DNA from: Halomonas sp.
GTDB lineage: Bacteria > Pseudomonadota > Gammaproteobacteria > Pseudomonadales > Halomonadaceae
DNA length: 64,000 nt
Direction of reading: 5' to 3'
NCBI GenBank assembly: GCA_018401555.1
Contig: JAGYKP010000092.1
Location: forward strand, 32,065 to 96,064
Positions 1-10,439 of the stretch are shown here, piece after piece. Made by a program: the position numbers and the translations under genes. Every line of letters begins with the position of its first letter. The first letter of the stretch is position 1. The notes below the pieces were generated by a model. The model was not told where the DNA came from, searched no databases, and saw nothing but the letters and a program-made list of their open reading frames with translations.

Positions 1-1
1 C

Positions 2-1363
2 CTGGCGTCGGCCCGCATGCGCCTGGGCCGGCGGCTGTGGATCGCGCCCTCCTGCTCGCTGCTGCATGTACCGATGGATCTCGAGCGCGAGAGCGAGCTG
101 GATCCCGAACTGGCGAGCTGGCTGGCCTTCGCCCGCCAGAAGCTCGACGAGACGAGTGACCCTGGCACGGCTGCTCGACGGCCGTGGCAGGCTCGCCAGC
201 GGCGCCTGGAGGCCGCCACCCGGGCGCTGCAGAGCCCGGCGCGAGTCGTCCCGCCTCCATCGCCCCGCGGTGGCCGACCGCCTGGCCGGGGTGGAGCCGG
301 CGGATCACCAGCGTGCGAGCCCCTATCCGCGGCGCGCCCTGGCCCAGCGCCGGGCGCTGGACTTGCCGCTGTTCCCGACCACTACCATCGGCTCCTTCCC
401 CCAGACCGATGCCATCCGCGCCGCGCGGCGTGCGGTCAAGGCCGGCGAGCTCTCCCGGGAAGCCACGAGCGCGCATGCGGAGAGGAGATCGCCCAGGCGG
501 TGGCCCGCCAGGAGGCGCTGGGCATCGATATGCCGGTGCACGGCGAGCCGGAACGCAACGACATGGTGGAGTACTTCGGGGAGCGGCTCGATGGCTACGC
601 CTTCACCCGCTTCGGCTGGGTGCAGAGCTATGGCTCGCGCTGCGTCAAGCCGCCGGTCATCGTCGGCGACGTCAGCCGTCCGGGGCCCATCACCGTGCGC
701 TGGAGCGAGTTTGCCCAGTCGCTCACCGACAGGCCCATGAAGGGCATGCTGACCGGGCCGGTGACCCTGCTGCAGTGGGCCTTCGTGCGCGACGACCAGC
801 CCCGCGAGACCACCTGTCGGCAGATCGCCCTGGCCCTGCGCGATGAGGTGCTCGACCTGGAGAGGGCCAGCATCCGCGCCATCCAGATCGACGAGCCGGC
901 GCTGCGCGAGGGGCTGCCGCTGCGCCGGTCACAGTGGCAGGGGTACCTGTCCTGGGCGGTGGAGTGCTTCCGGCTGGCCGCCTCAGGCGTTGCCGACGAG
1001 ACCCAGATCCACACCCATATGTGCTATGCGGAGTTCAACGACATCATCGAGTCCATCGCCGCCCTCGACGCCGATGTCATCACCATCGAGACCTCGCGCT
1101 CGGACATGGAGCTGCTCGATGCCTTCCACGACTTCGCCTATCCCAACGAGATCGGGCCCGGCGTCTACGATATCCATTCGCCCAACGTTCCCGAGGTGGA
1201 GGCCATGGTGGCGCTGATCGAGAAGGCCGCCGAGCGCATCCCGGCCGAGCGGCTGTGGGTCAATCCCGACTGCGGCCTCAAGACGCGCCGCTGGGAGGAG
1301 GTGGCGCCGGCCCTGGCCAATATGGTGGAGGCCGCGGCACGGCTGCGCCGGCGCTACGGCTGA
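2..1363 (+). CDS. metE: Cobalamin-independent methionine synthase MetE, C-terminal part, frameshifted
   Basis: C-terminal two thirds of MetE, the cytosolic zinc enzyme that methylates homocysteine from 5-methyltetrahydropteroyltri-L-glutamate in the last step of methionine synthesis. The window opens inside the gene at [13 protein letters not shown], so the 5' part is missing. The zinc ligands are visible: His and Cys in [10 protein letters not shown], Glu in [10 protein letters not shown] and Cys in [10 protein letters not shown]. From about 150 to 480 the protein continues in another frame ([17 protein letters not shown] is in the 66..740 ORF) and then returns, so two indels are needed. All catalytic segments are present, so sequence error is more likely than decay. 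Family assignment is firm. Confidence 0.9.
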   Translation: MASARMRLGRRLWIAPSCSLLHVPMDLERESELDPELASWLAFARQKLDETSDPGTAARRPWQARQRRLEAATRALQSPARVVPPPSPRGGRPPGRGGAGGSPACEPLSAARPGPAPGAGLAAVPDHYHRLLPPDRCHPRRAACGQGRRALPGSHERACGEEIAQAVARQEALGIDMPVHGEPERNDMVEYFGERLDGYAFTRFGWVQSYGSRCVKPPVIVGDVSRPGPITVRWSEFAQSLTDRPMKGMLTGPVTLLQWAFVRDDQPRETTCRQIALALRDEVLDLERASIRAIQIDEPALREGLPLRRSQWQGYLSWAVECFRLAASGVADETQIHTHMCYAEFNDIIESIAALDADVITIETSRSDMELLDAFHDFAYPNEIGPGVYDIHSPNVPEVEAMVALIEKAAERIPAERLWVNPDCGLKTRRWEEVAPALANMVEAAARLRRRYG

Positions 1364-1471
1364 TGGATGACCCGGCGGGGCGGGCAGCCGTGAGGCGCCA
1401 GGGAGGTCAGGCATCGCGGGGGCTGTTATGCTCGACCCATCATGGAACCGCAACCCCTGCAAGGAGATGCC

Positions 1472-2181
1472 ATGCCTCGCCCACTCGCTCCCGCCGCCCT
1501 CGGCCTGTCGCTGCTGCTGGCCGGCTGTGCCACCGCCCCCGCGCCGATCACCTCGGGCGATCACGCCCCGCTGCCGCCCGCTCGGTGCTGTTCTCCGGCG
1601 GCGCCGAGGCCTTCACCGCCTGGCGTTGTAGCCCGGACCAGGGGCTGGTGACCGCCGCCCCCGCCCCCGAAGGTGAGCTGCGACTGTGGTCGACCCATGG
1701 CGCCTGGCGCCTGGCACCAGCCGTGGTGGCCAGTGGTGCGCGCTTCGAGCGGGACGGGATCAGCTTCTGGAACAAGGGCGACGCGGCGGTCGTGGAGACG
1801 CCCCGCGGCAGGCTGGAGTGCCGGGCGAGCATGCGGCGCCAGGCGCTGACCCGTCGAGCAGCGCCCCGGTGTGATGTTTCATGCCCGGGGCAACGAGCCG
1901 GGCTGGATGGCGAGCCTCGCCCACGACCGGCCTGAGGCGACACCTCAGCGCTCGACTATGGCGAGCCGCGAGCTGACCGCTGCCCTATCGGGTCGACCAG
2001 CATGGACAACGAGGCGGGGCGGGTGGTCCTGGCCAGCGGTCGCGGCGACACGCCCTTCGAGCTGCGCATCGAGGCCGGAGCCTGCTTCGACGACATGAGC
2101 GGCGAGCCCTTTCCGGCACGGGTCACGCTGAGCGTGGACGGTGAGCAGTATCGCGGCTGCGGTCAGGGCATCGCCCCCTGA
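1472..2181 (+). CDS. Lipoprotein with MliC (lysozyme inhibitor) domain plus COG3650-like domain, frameshifted
   Basis: Predicted periplasm-facing lipoprotein. It starts with a signal peptide ending in the lipobox LLAGC (1472 frame). A segment then matches the C-type lysozyme inhibitor (MliC) pattern: AWRCSPDQ near the start, VVASGARFERDGISFWNKGD, and a closing LECR. After a further shift comes FHARGNEPGW, a motif of the COG3650/HslJ-neighbour lipoproteins, and the last 60 codons run in a third frame to the stop at 2181 (DTPFELRIEAGACFDDMSGE). MliC proteins block c-type lysozyme at the cell surface; the second domain has no firm function. Two or three indels are needed to read it through. The domain order is seen; the inhibitor role is inferred from the family. 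Confidence 0.7.
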
Positions 2182-2330
2182 GGGGGCCTGGCGGAGCCGC
2201 CCCGGGGGGCCTCGCGAGGGTAGCGGGTTCGTTTTTGTCGAACGTGGAGTGCGGTTTTTTGCGCTTTTCGTTGCAATGGATTCATCTATCATGGCGACCA
2301 TATTCCTGATTCCCGCCGGAGGAGATCGCC

Positions 2331-2939
2331 ATGACCACGCGTGCACTCGTGATTACCGCTTCCATTCTCGCCGAGAACGGCCAGTCAAAGGGTCTCGCCG
2401 AACACTTCATCGCCAGGGCGGAGGGGCGTGATGACCTCGCGGTGACCCACCGTGACCTGGTGGCCGAGGAGCTGCCCCATCTGGGCCTGGCCGAGCTGGG
2501 CAGCTGGCAGGTCACCGCGGAGGAGCGCAGTGCCGAGCAGCGCGAGCTGGCCGCGCGCTCCGACGCCCTGATCGCCGAGCTTCGCGATCACGACGTGGTG
2601 GTGCTGGCGGTACCCATGTACAACCTGGGCATCCCCAGCCAGCTCAAGGCATGGTTCGACCGCGTGATGCGCGCCGGCGAGACCTTCCGCTACACCGAGA
2701 ATGGCCCCCAGGGGCTGGTCGAGGGCAAGCGGGCGGTGATCCTGGCGGCCCGCGGCGGCCAGTATGCCGGCACCGAGAAGGACACCCAGACCCCGCACCT
2801 CAAGCTGATGCTGGGCATGATGGGCATCAGCGAGGTGGATACCGTCTTCGCCGAGGGGCTCAACATGGGCGAGAACCATCGCGAGTCGGCCCTCAGGGAG
2901 GCCCGCCAGGCTGTCGATGGCCTGGTGGAGCGCCTGTAA
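2331..2939 (+). CDS. azoR: FMN-dependent NADH-azoreductase AzoR
   Basis: Flavodoxin-fold FMN-dependent NADH:quinone/azo reductase of the AzoR family, a cytosolic homodimer that reduces quinones and azo bonds by two electrons. At 202 residues it matches the E. coli length (201). The N-terminal phosphate-binding loop (ASILAENGQSKGLAEHF), the FMN contact MYNLGIPSQLKAWFDRV and the RGGQY loop are all present. An AGGAG ribosome binding site lies 8 bases before the ATG. The upstream region is AT-rich compared with its neighbours and contains a short GTTCG/CGAAC inverted repeat, which may hold its promoter. It stands alone and is followed by a perfect hairpin terminator shared with the convergent gene. 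Intact. Confidence 0.95.
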   Translation: MTTRALVITASILAENGQSKGLAEHFIARAEGRDDLAVTHRDLVAEELPHLGLAELGSWQVTAEERSAEQRELAARSDALIAELRDHDVVVLAVPMYNLGIPSQLKAWFDRVMRAGETFRYTENGPQGLVEGKRAVILAARGGQYAGTEKDTQTPHLKLMLGMMGISEVDTVFAEGLNMGENHRESALREARQAVDGLVERL

Positions 2940-2965
2940 GGCGACACCAGCCGAAGGCATGCAAT

Positions 2966-2996
2966 GCAGCGGGGCGGCAGAGGGCCGCCCCGCTGC
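2966..2996. terminator. Bidirectional hairpin terminator between azoR and the membrane hydrolase gene
   Basis: Perfect 13-base inverted repeat (GCAGCGGGGCGGC / GCCGCCCCGCTGC) with a 5-base loop, between two convergent genes. There is no U-tract on either side, which is common in high-GC Halomonadaceae. Termination for both genes is inferred from position and stem strength. Confidence 0.7.
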
Positions 2997-3010
2997 GATG
3001 GTATCGTAGG

Positions 3011-4077
3011 TCAGCGGTGCTCGGACGCCTCGCGGACCCAGCCGGCGCCGACGAACTCGCTGGTGCAGAGCGCCGGGCTGCGGGACAGCGCGCGTCCCGC
3101 CAGCCGGGAAAGCGCCTCGCGGTTACCCCTCGAGGGGCGGCGAGCTGCTCCGAGACCGCCACCGGCTGCCAGTCGTCGCCCTCCCGGGTGGCCAGGGTGA
3201 AGGCGAAGGGGTGGAAGCCGGGAAAGCCCAGGCGCAGGTCGGTGGCCACCAGGGTCTCTCGCCCGTCGTGCTCGCGGGTCTCGTAGCGCAGGAAGGGGCC
3301 GGCGAACCACTCCAGTCGCGCGCCGCGCTCGCTCGCCAGCGCCGCGGCCTCCAGCTCGGTGCCGCGCCGGTAGGTCTCCACCAGGGGCGAGGTAGCGCCG
3401 TCCAGTACCCCCATGAGCAGTTCGTGATGATCGTCACCGTCCACCACTGTGACCCGCCACAGCAGGGTGTTGAAGGGGGTGGGCTGGACCAGCCGCGGGG
3501 CCTCCTCCAGGCCCCGCTCGACCAGCACCGGCTCCAGGCGGTATTCCACCAGCTGCTTGGCGCCGAAGGCGAACACCAGGTAGACGCTGGAGAGTGCCAG
3601 GCCCCAGGACGGCCCGCGCCGGCCGTTGCCGGTGGCCAGGGCAACGCCGATGCCTACCAGTAGTGGCAGGGTGTAGAGCGGGTCGATGATGAAGACGATA
3701 GGCCAGGCCGCAGGTGGTACGTCCAGCGGCCACAGCAGCTGGGTGCCGTAGGTGGTCAGGGCGTCGAGCAGCGGGTGGGTCAGCAGGCAGAGGCCGAAGA
3801 AGGCCCCCCAACGGCTCAGGGGGATGTCCCGGGCCGGGGCGAAGCGGGCGGAGAGCAGCGTCAGCGCCGTGGCCAGCCCGGCCAGCACGAACAGCGAGTG
3901 GGAGAAGCCGCGGTGCTCGGTGACGTTGGCCACCGCATCGCCGTAGTCGATGACCACGTCCAGGTCGGGGAGGGTGCCGAGCACGGCACCGATCAGCACC
4001 GCCTTGCGGCCCAGCCGGCGGCCGAGCACGGCACCGCCTATGGCGGCCCCCAGGGCGGCCTGGGTAATCGAATCCAT
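3011..4077 (-). CDS. Inner-membrane metal-dependent hydrolase, YdjM/DUF457 family, 3' frameshift
   Basis: Integral membrane protein of the LexA-binding/YdjM metal-dependent hydrolase family (DUF457). The N-terminal half holds the family signatures MDSITQAALGAAIGG, the acidic motif GTLPDLD, HRGFSHSLF and LTHPLLDALTTYGT, which carry the probable metal ligands, together with about five membrane segments. The C-terminal half (from about residue 190) is soluble. The listed ORF overruns past 3011; the natural end (SEFVGAGWVREASEHR) lies in the next frame, so one base is gained or lost near 3120. The substrate is not known. Convergent with azoR and sharing its terminator. Confidence 0.8.
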
Positions 4078-4199
4078 CGGGAGGCGTTCCTCGCAGAGAG
4101 TGCCCGGCTATGATGCCACGGGCGGGGGCCGGGTTCCCTTTTGCCGCACAGCTGGTGTGTGGCTCATGCGGTTATATGCTCAGCCATGCGCAGCGAGGG

Positions 4200-4298
4200 G
4201 CGCCGGGGACAAGCCGAAGAGGAGGTCCTACGCCAGGGATGGCGTCGGTAGCGTACAGGGAAGTATTCACAGCGCCTCCTCGCAGGCTTGTCGACGGA
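4200..4298. repeat. REP/MITE-like palindromic intergenic element
   Basis: A structured, non-coding stretch of about 95 bases between two minus-strand genes. The outer arms are imperfect inverted repeats (GACAAGCCGAAGAGGAGG and CCTCCTCGCAGGCTTGTC, 15 of 18 positions pairing) and an inner hairpin pairs ACGCC with GGCGT across AGGGAT. The nested palindrome recalls repetitive extragenic elements that I believe occur in Halomonas intergenic DNA; that memory cannot be checked here and no second copy was noticed in this window. The remainder of the 250-base gap (4078-4327) holds no gene I can support. Confidence 0.5.
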
Positions 4299-4327
4299 AC
4301 AGCCCCGAGCGGTACTTCTGTACATCC

Positions 4328-4864
4328 TTATGCATCCGCCCAGCGCGGCCCGGCGGCGAGTATACGAGTCTGCACCGGGCAGTCGTCGCGGTGGGCGCCG
4401 GGCAGGTAGCCGGTACTCATCAGGAACTCGCCGGTGATCTCCGGCCCGGTGAACTTGAAGGTGCGCCTGAAGAGCCTGACCCATTCGGCGTGGGGCAGAG
4501 GATGGTGGTGGTCGAGCCAGGCGGTGAAGCTGCCGTGGGCGTCGCGCAGGGCCTGGAGCACACCGGCGTTGTGGATCACCGCCTCGACCTTCAGGCGGTT
4601 GCGGATGATGCCGGCATCGCCCAGCAGCCGGGCGCGCTCGGCGTCACCGTAGGCCGCCACCCGGTCGATGTCGAAGCCCTCGAAGGCGCGCCGGAAGGCG
4701 GCGCGCTTCTTCAGCACGGTGAGCCAGGAGAGCCCCGCCTGGTTGATCTCGAGTGCCAGGCGCTCGAACAGGGTGTCGTCGTCGACTACCGGGAAGCCGT
4801 ACTCGTGGTCGTGGTAGGGGCCGTGATACGGATGCCCCGGGGCCAGCTCACAGTAGTCGCTCAT
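4328..4864 (-). CDS. tag: DNA-3-methyladenine glycosylase I (Tag family)
   Basis: Base-excision repair glycosylase that removes 3-methyladenine from alkylated DNA. At 178 residues it is close to E. coli Tag (187). Family motifs in order: YHDHEYGFPVVDD near residue 15, INQAGLSWLTVLKKR with the active-site acidic neighbourhood near residue 42, GDAGIIRNRLKVEAVIHNA near residue 85 and FKFTGPEI near residue 138. The C-terminal Cys/His zinc-snap residues of E. coli Tag are only partly present (the tail is GAHRDDCPVQTR). Divergent from gloA with a 77-base gap, so the two promoters probably overlap. Intact. Confidence 0.9.
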   Translation of the reverse strand: MSDYCELAPGHPYHGPYHDHEYGFPVVDDDTLFERLALEINQAGLSWLTVLKKRAAFRRAFEGFDIDRVAAYGDAERARLLGDAGIIRNRLKVEAVIHNAGVLQALRDAHGSFTAWLDHHHPLPHAEWVRLFRRTFKFTGPEITGEFLMSTGYLPGAHRDDCPVQTRILAAGPRWADA

Positions 4865-4941
4865 GCACGGACCTCCCCATTACGCGCCACTCCCCTTCGG
4901 GTTTACACTGACCACTCACGCTACACGACAAGGAGCCCGAT

Positions 4942-5382
4942 ATGCAGTACCTGCACACCATGGTGCGCGTCAGCGACCTCGACGCCTCGCTGCATTTCTA
5001 CTGCGACCTGCTGGGCCTCAAGGAGGTGCGCCGCAAGGAGAACGAGAAGGGGCGCTTCACCCTGGTCTTCCTCGCCGCGCCCGATGACGAGGCGCGCTCC
5101 AGCGAACTCCAGGCCCCGGAGCTGGAGCTGACCTGGAATTGGGATCCGGAGGAATACGGCGGCGGGCGCAACTTCGGCCACCTGGCCTACCGGGTGGAGG
5201 ACATCTACGCCCTGTGCGAGAAGCTGCAGAACGCCGGAGTGACCATTAATCGCCCGCCCCGTGACGGCCATATGGCATTCGTCAGGAGCCCTGACGGTAT
5301 CTCCGTGGAGCTGCTCCAGAAGGGTGAGGCGCAGCCGTCCCGCGAACCCTGGGCCTCCATGGAGAACACCGGCACATGGTAA
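4942..5382 (+). CDS. gloA: Lactoylglutathione lyase (glyoxalase I), VOC family
   Basis: Glyoxalase I converts the hemithioacetal of methylglyoxal and glutathione to S-lactoylglutathione in the cytosol. The 146-residue protein opens with [22 protein letters not shown], where the His of LHTMVRV is the first metal ligand. It continues with [30 protein letters not shown], containing the Glu and His ligands, and ends with [15 protein letters not shown] with the fourth ligand Glu. The length is near the bacterial norm of 135. A GGAG ribosome binding site lies 7 bases before the ATG. The META lipoprotein gene starts just before its stop, so they are probably one transcript. Intact. Confidence 0.93.
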   Translation: MQYLHTMVRVSDLDASLHFYCDLLGLKEVRRKENEKGRFTLVFLAAPDDEARSSELQAPELELTWNWDPEEYGGGRNFGHLAYRVEDIYALCEKLQNAGVTINRPPRDGHMAFVRSPDGISVELLQKGEAQPSREPWASMENTGTW

Positions 5383-5835
5383 CGGCACAACCGATGCGCA
5401 AGGCCCGCCCGCTGCTGGTGCTGGCTGCCGCCGCCCTGCTGGCTGCCTGTGGCAGTCGCTCCCCGGCTCCCAGCGAGGGACTCTTCCGGCGCCCTGGAGG
5501 GGCCGCTGGTGGAGCAGCGCTGGAACCTGCTGCTGGTGGGTACCAGCGAGCGGCTCTCGATGCCCGAGACCCCCTGGTTCGAGATCGACCGCGATGGTCG
5601 CCTGGTCGGCAGCGACGGTTGCAACGAGATGCGTGGCCGGGTGCGCCTCGGCGACAGCCAGCGTATCGAGGTCACCGAGCTTGCCACCACGCGGCGCGGC
5701 TGCCCCCAGCTGGAGGATGCCGCACGGGTTGGCGGGATGCTGGAGACCGCCTACCGCTACCTGATCGACCACGATCGGCTGGTGTTCTTCGGTCCCGACC
5801 AGCGAGTGCTGGGTGGCTGGCGCCAGGCCAACTGA
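5376..5835 (+). CDS. META-domain (HslJ-like) lipoprotein, frameshifted
   Basis: Predicted outer-membrane lipoprotein with one META/HslJ domain, a fold linked to heat shock and novobiocin resistance in E. coli HslJ, with no known enzyme activity. The start frame gives a signal peptide and lipobox LLAACGS; the META domain is in the next frame ([16 protein letters not shown], then [21 protein letters not shown], then [14 protein letters not shown]). One indel near 5480-5500 joins them. The start could be ATG 5376, overlapping the gloA stop, or ATG 5394 just inside. The conserved Cys pair (GCNEM and GCPQLE) is present. Confidence 0.8.
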
Positions 5836-5865
5836 GCCCCAGGCAACCAGCCTCCTGAAACGACA

Positions 5866-5896
5866 GCGCCCCCCGCCGAGCCATCGGCGGGGGCGC
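5866..5896. terminator. Hairpin terminator between META lipoprotein gene and secF
   Basis: GC-rich inverted repeat GCGCCCCCCGCCG / CGGCGGGGGCGC with a short loop and one bulged base, between convergent genes. Terminator role inferred from position and stem. Confidence 0.6.
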
Positions 5897-5941
5897 ATCG
5901 TCGACCCGGCAGAACCTGGCGCTCAGGGCAGCTCCTCGGCC

Positions 5942-6847
5942 TCAGAGGTCCTCCTTTCTTGCCGGAATCAGGTCCTCGCGGCTGAGTCCCAACGGCAGCA
6001 GCAGGGCGCCCGAGACATAGATGGAGGAGTAGGTACCCACCACCACGCCGATGATCAGGGCGATGGCGAAGCCCTCGATCATGTCGCCACCCAACGCCAG
6101 CAGCGCCACCAGCACCAGCAGGGTGGTACCCGAGGTGGCCAGGGTGCGTGACAGGGTCTGGTTGAGCGATTCGTTGAAGATCGCCGGCATGTCGTCGATG
6201 CGTGACTTGCGGATATTCTCGCGGATGCGGTCGTAGACCACGATGGTGTCGTTGAGCGAGTAGCCGATCACCGCCAGCACCGCGGCCAGCACGGTGAGGT
6301 CGAACTCGATCTGGAACAGCGAGAAGATTCCCACCACGATGATCACGTCATGCAGCAGCGCCAGCAGTGCGCCGATGGCGAACTTGTACTGGAAGCGGAA
6401 GGCCACGTAGAGCATCACGATGCCCAGCGCGACCAGCAGGCCCAGCCCGCTCTGGTCGCGGAGCTGGTCGCCCACCTGGGCGCCGACGAACTCGGCGCGC
6501 ACCAGGTCGACCTCCTCGCCACTGCGGCGCAGCAGCTCCACCACGCGGTCGCCCACGTCGGCATCGAAGGCCTGCTGCAGGCGGATCAGCACCTCGTTGG
6601 CGGCCCCGAAGGTCTGCACCGAGACATCGCGGAACTCCGCGCCCTCCAGGGTCTGGCGCACCGCGTCCAGGGAGGGCGCCACGGCGTAGCGCACCTCCAC
6701 CAGGGTTCCGCCGGTGAAGTCCAGGCCCAGGTTGAGCTGCTGGAGCAGCAGCGCGACGACCGACGCCAGGATCAGCAGGCCGGAGACCGCGAAGGCGATC
6801 TTCCGCTTGCCCATGAAGTCTAGCTGTCTATTGACCAGGGTTTTCAT
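5942..6847 (-). CDS. secF: Protein translocase subunit SecF
   Basis: Inner-membrane subunit of the SecDF complex, which uses the proton gradient to help SecYEG complete export and release proteins into the periplasm. The 301-residue protein has an N-terminal membrane segment, the LGLDFTGGTLVEVRY motif near residue 45, a small periplasmic domain and five clustered C-terminal membrane segments with the conserved VIGYSLNDTIVVYDRIREN loop (near residue 205) that carries the proton-path acidic residue. It begins 9 bases after the secD stop, so they are co-transcribed and probably translationally coupled. Intact. Confidence 0.97.
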   Translation of the reverse strand: MKTLVNRQLDFMGKRKIAFAVSGLLILASVVALLLQQLNLGLDFTGGTLVEVRYAVAPSLDAVRQTLEGAEFRDVSVQTFGAANEVLIRLQQAFDADVGDRVVELLRRSGEEVDLVRAEFVGAQVGDQLRDQSGLGLLVALGIVMLYVAFRFQYKFAIGALLALLHDVIIVVGIFSLFQIEFDLTVLAAVLAVIGYSLNDTIVVYDRIRENIRKSRIDDMPAIFNESLNQTLSRTLATSGTTLLVLVALLALGGDMIEGFAIALIIGVVVGTYSSIYVSGALLLPLGLSREDLIPARKEDL

Positions 6848-6856
6848 GATTACCTC

Positions 6857-8707
6857 TCAGATCCAGAGCTTCTTGACCGGCTTGCCGCCGTAGGCGAGGT
6901 TCACCATGGCGCGGGTCACCAGCAGGGCGGTGAACAGCGAGGTGAGGATGCCCAGCGACAGGGTCACGGCGAAGCCCTTGACCGGTCCGGTGCCGATCGA
7001 GAACAGGATCACCGCCACCAGCAGGGTGGTGATGTTGGCGTCGACGATGGAGGTGAAGGCGCGCTCGTAGCCGGCGTGTATCGCCTGCTGTACCGACAGC
7101 CCGCCGCGCAGCTCCTCGCGTATCCGCTCGAAGATCAGCACGTTGGCGTCCACCGCCATGCCCAGCGTCAGCACGATGCCGGCGATGCCGGGCAGCGTGA
7201 GGGTGGCACCGAGCAGCGACATCGCCGCCACCAGCAGGGTCAGGTTGAGCGCCAGGGCCAGGTTGGCAAAGATGCCGAACACCTTGTAGCGGATCAGCAT
7301 GAACAGCACCACCAGCAGCAGGCCAATCTGCACCGACATCACGCCACGCTCGATGTTCTCGGCACCCAGGCTCGGGCCGATGGTGCGCTCCTGCACGAAG
7401 TAGATCGGCGCGGCCAGCGAGCCCGAGCGCAGCAGCAGGGAGAGCTCCGCCGCCTCGGTGGGCGAGTCGAGCCCGGTGATGCGGAAGCTGTTGCCCAGTG
7501 CGCTCTGGATGGTGGCCAGGCTGATGATGCCGCGCTCGGTGTAGGCGTCGCGGACCACCGTCTCCTCACCGTCGACCACTTCCACGCTGTCGCGGGTCTT
7601 GTGCTCGATATAGACCACCGCCATGTTGCGGCCGATGTTGGTGCGGGTGGCACGGTTCATCAGGGTGCCGCCGGTGCCGTCCAGGTCGATGTTGACCTGG
7701 GGGCGGCCGTTCTCGTCGAAGCTGCGGTTGGCGTTGGAGACCTGATCACCGGTGATGATCACGTCACGCATCAGGTCGGCACTGCGCGACTCCTGGTTGC
7801 GGAACGTGAAGCTCTCGGTTTCGCTGTCGGGCGCGTCGGGGCGTGCCTCGAGGCGGAACTCCAGGTTGGCGGTGGCGCCGACGATGCGCTTGGCTTCGGC
7901 CGTGTCCTGCACGCCGGGCAGCTCCACCACGATGCGATCCGGCCCCTGGCGCTGTACCAGAGGCTCCGCCACGCCCAGCTCGTTCACCCGGTTGCGCAGG
8001 GTGGTGAGGTTCTGGTTGATGGCGTAGTCCTGGATCTCGTTGACCGCCTGGTCGGTGAGCGTCATGGCCAGGGCGGCACCGCGACCATCACCCTGGTTCT
8101 CGTACTGGAAGTCGGGGAACTCACGGCTGATCAGGCTGCGGGCGGTATCGCGGTCCTCGGCATCGGTGAAGGTCAGCGTCAGGATGCGCCCGTCGATCTG
8201 GGTGTCGCGGTAGCGGATGCGCTCGTCGCGCAGCAGCTCGCGCATGGCGCTGGCGTTGACCTCCAGGCGCTGGCTCACGGCGGCCTCCATGTCCACTTCC
8301 AGCAGGAAGTGCACGCCGCCGCGCAGGTCGAGGCCCAGGGTCATCGGTGAGGCGGAGAGCGACTGCAGCCATTCGGGGGTCGACTCGGCCAGGTTGAGCG
8401 CTACCACATACTCCTCGCCGAGCATGGCGGCGACGCGGTCGCGGGCGGCTAGCTGGGCGTCGGGATTGCGCAGGCGCAGCAGGGTGCTGGTCTGGCTGCG
8501 TTCGACGTCCTTGATCTCGATGCCGGCATCGTCCAGGGACGACTGGATACGCTCGAGCTGGCGCTCATCGACGGTGGCGTCACCGCGCTCGCTGCTGATC
8601 TGGATCGCCGGGTCTTCCGGGAAGAGGTTGGGCAGCGAGTAGACCAGGCCGACGAGCAGGACGATGAGTATCAGCAGATACTTCCACAGGGGATAACGGT
8701 TGAGCAT
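6857..8707 (-). CDS. secD: Protein translocase subunit SecD
   Basis: Large SecDF subunit, 616 residues (E. coli 615). An N-terminal membrane segment (residues 9-28) is followed by the periplasmic P1 domain with the D1 motif LGLDLRGGVHFLLEV near residue 123. Then come the conserved NELGVAEPLVQRQGPDRIVVELPG segment and five membrane helices with the GMAVDANVLIFERIREEL motif near residue 525. This works with SecF and YajC at the SecYEG holocomplex. Its place in the queA-tgt-yajC-secD-secF order is the usual gammaproteobacterial one. Intact. Confidence 0.97.
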   Translation of the reverse strand: MLNRYPLWKYLLILIVLLVGLVYSLPNLFPEDPAIQISSERGDATVDERQLERIQSSLDDAGIEIKDVERSQTSTLLRLRNPDAQLAARDRVAAMLGEEYVVALNLAESTPEWLQSLSASPMTLGLDLRGGVHFLLEVDMEAAVSQRLEVNASAMRELLRDERIRYRDTQIDGRILTLTFTDAEDRDTARSLISREFPDFQYENQGDGRGAALAMTLTDQAVNEIQDYAINQNLTTLRNRVNELGVAEPLVQRQGPDRIVVELPGVQDTAEAKRIVGATANLEFRLEARPDAPDSETESFTFRNQESRSADLMRDVIITGDQVSNANRSFDENGRPQVNIDLDGTGGTLMNRATRTNIGRNMAVVYIEHKTRDSVEVVDGEETVVRDAYTERGIISLATIQSALGNSFRITGLDSPTEAAELSLLLRSGSLAAPIYFVQERTIGPSLGAENIERGVMSVQIGLLLVVLFMLIRYKVFGIFANLALALNLTLLVAAMSLLGATLTLPGIAGIVLTLGMAVDANVLIFERIREELRGGLSVQQAIHAGYERAFTSIVDANITTLLVAVILFSIGTGPVKGFAVTLSLGILTSLFTALLVTRAMVNLAYGGKPVKKLWI

Positions 8708-8852
8708 GCGGGCCCTGTCCTAGGTAGCTGGCGATAGGTTGCTGAAACAGCAGGGAAGCTGACGCGATCACGCCTCGACCGCCGCCGGCGAGTGCCGACG
8801 GCGGTCGAAGGTCGGCCCCGCCGACTGGACGCGGGGCCGGACAGGGCACGGG

Positions 8853-9185
8853 TCAGATGGACTTGATGGTGCCCTTGGGCAGCACGGCGGCCACGGCGCT
8901 CTTCTGCACGTTGACCTGGGTGCCCTCGGCGATCTCCATGGCCAGGAACTCGCTGTCGTCGCTGACCTTGGTGATACGTCCCAGCATGCCGCCCCCGATG
9001 ACCACCTCGTCACCCTTGGAGAGGCCGGCGATGAGCTGCTTGTGCTGCTTGGCACGCTTGGCCTGGGGGCGCCACAGCAGGAAGTAGAAGATGGCAACGA
9101 AGCCGACCAGCATGACGATCTGGGCGATGCCACCGCCGGCGGGGGCGTCCTGGGCGTAGGCCGGCGCGATGAAGAAATCCAGCAT
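8853..9185 (-). CDS. yajC: Preprotein translocase accessory subunit YajC
   Basis: Small single-span inner-membrane protein that associates with SecDF at the translocon. From ATG 9185 it is 110 residues, the same as E. coli YajC; the longer track ORF start at 9233 adds an unrelated tail. One membrane helix (residues 20-37, VMLVGFVAIFYFLLWRP) is followed by the signature RPQAKRAKQHKQLIAGLSKG and the cytoplasmic domain DEVVIGGGMLGRITKV. Lies between tgt and secD with gaps of 106 and 145 bases. Intact. Confidence 0.96.
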   Translation of the reverse strand: MLDFFIAPAYAQDAPAGGGIAQIVMLVGFVAIFYFLLWRPQAKRAKQHKQLIAGLSKGDEVVIGGGMLGRITKVSDDSEFLAMEIAEGTQVNVQKSAVAAVLPKGTIKSI

Positions 9186-9291
9186 GGATGTGGGTCTCCT
9201 GGTTGGGATGGGTAAGGGGGTCTGCCGCGCCATCGCGGGGCAGTGGCAACCGGTACCGCGCCCTCAGAGAGCGGAGCGGTACCGGTGGCTG

Positions 9292-10408
<1,117 letters not shown>

Positions 10409-10439
10409 GAAGCATTCGTCACGCATGATCGGTCTCGGG

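Noticed and set aside
4110-4409. ORF encoding MMPRAGAGFPFAAQ...
   Set aside because: Runs through the palindromic element and into tag; no family pattern or ribosome binding site.
7076-8350. Long plus-strand ORF (424 aa) opposite secD
   Set aside because: Shadow ORF caused by GC-rich codon bias; secD on the other strand is intact and canonical.
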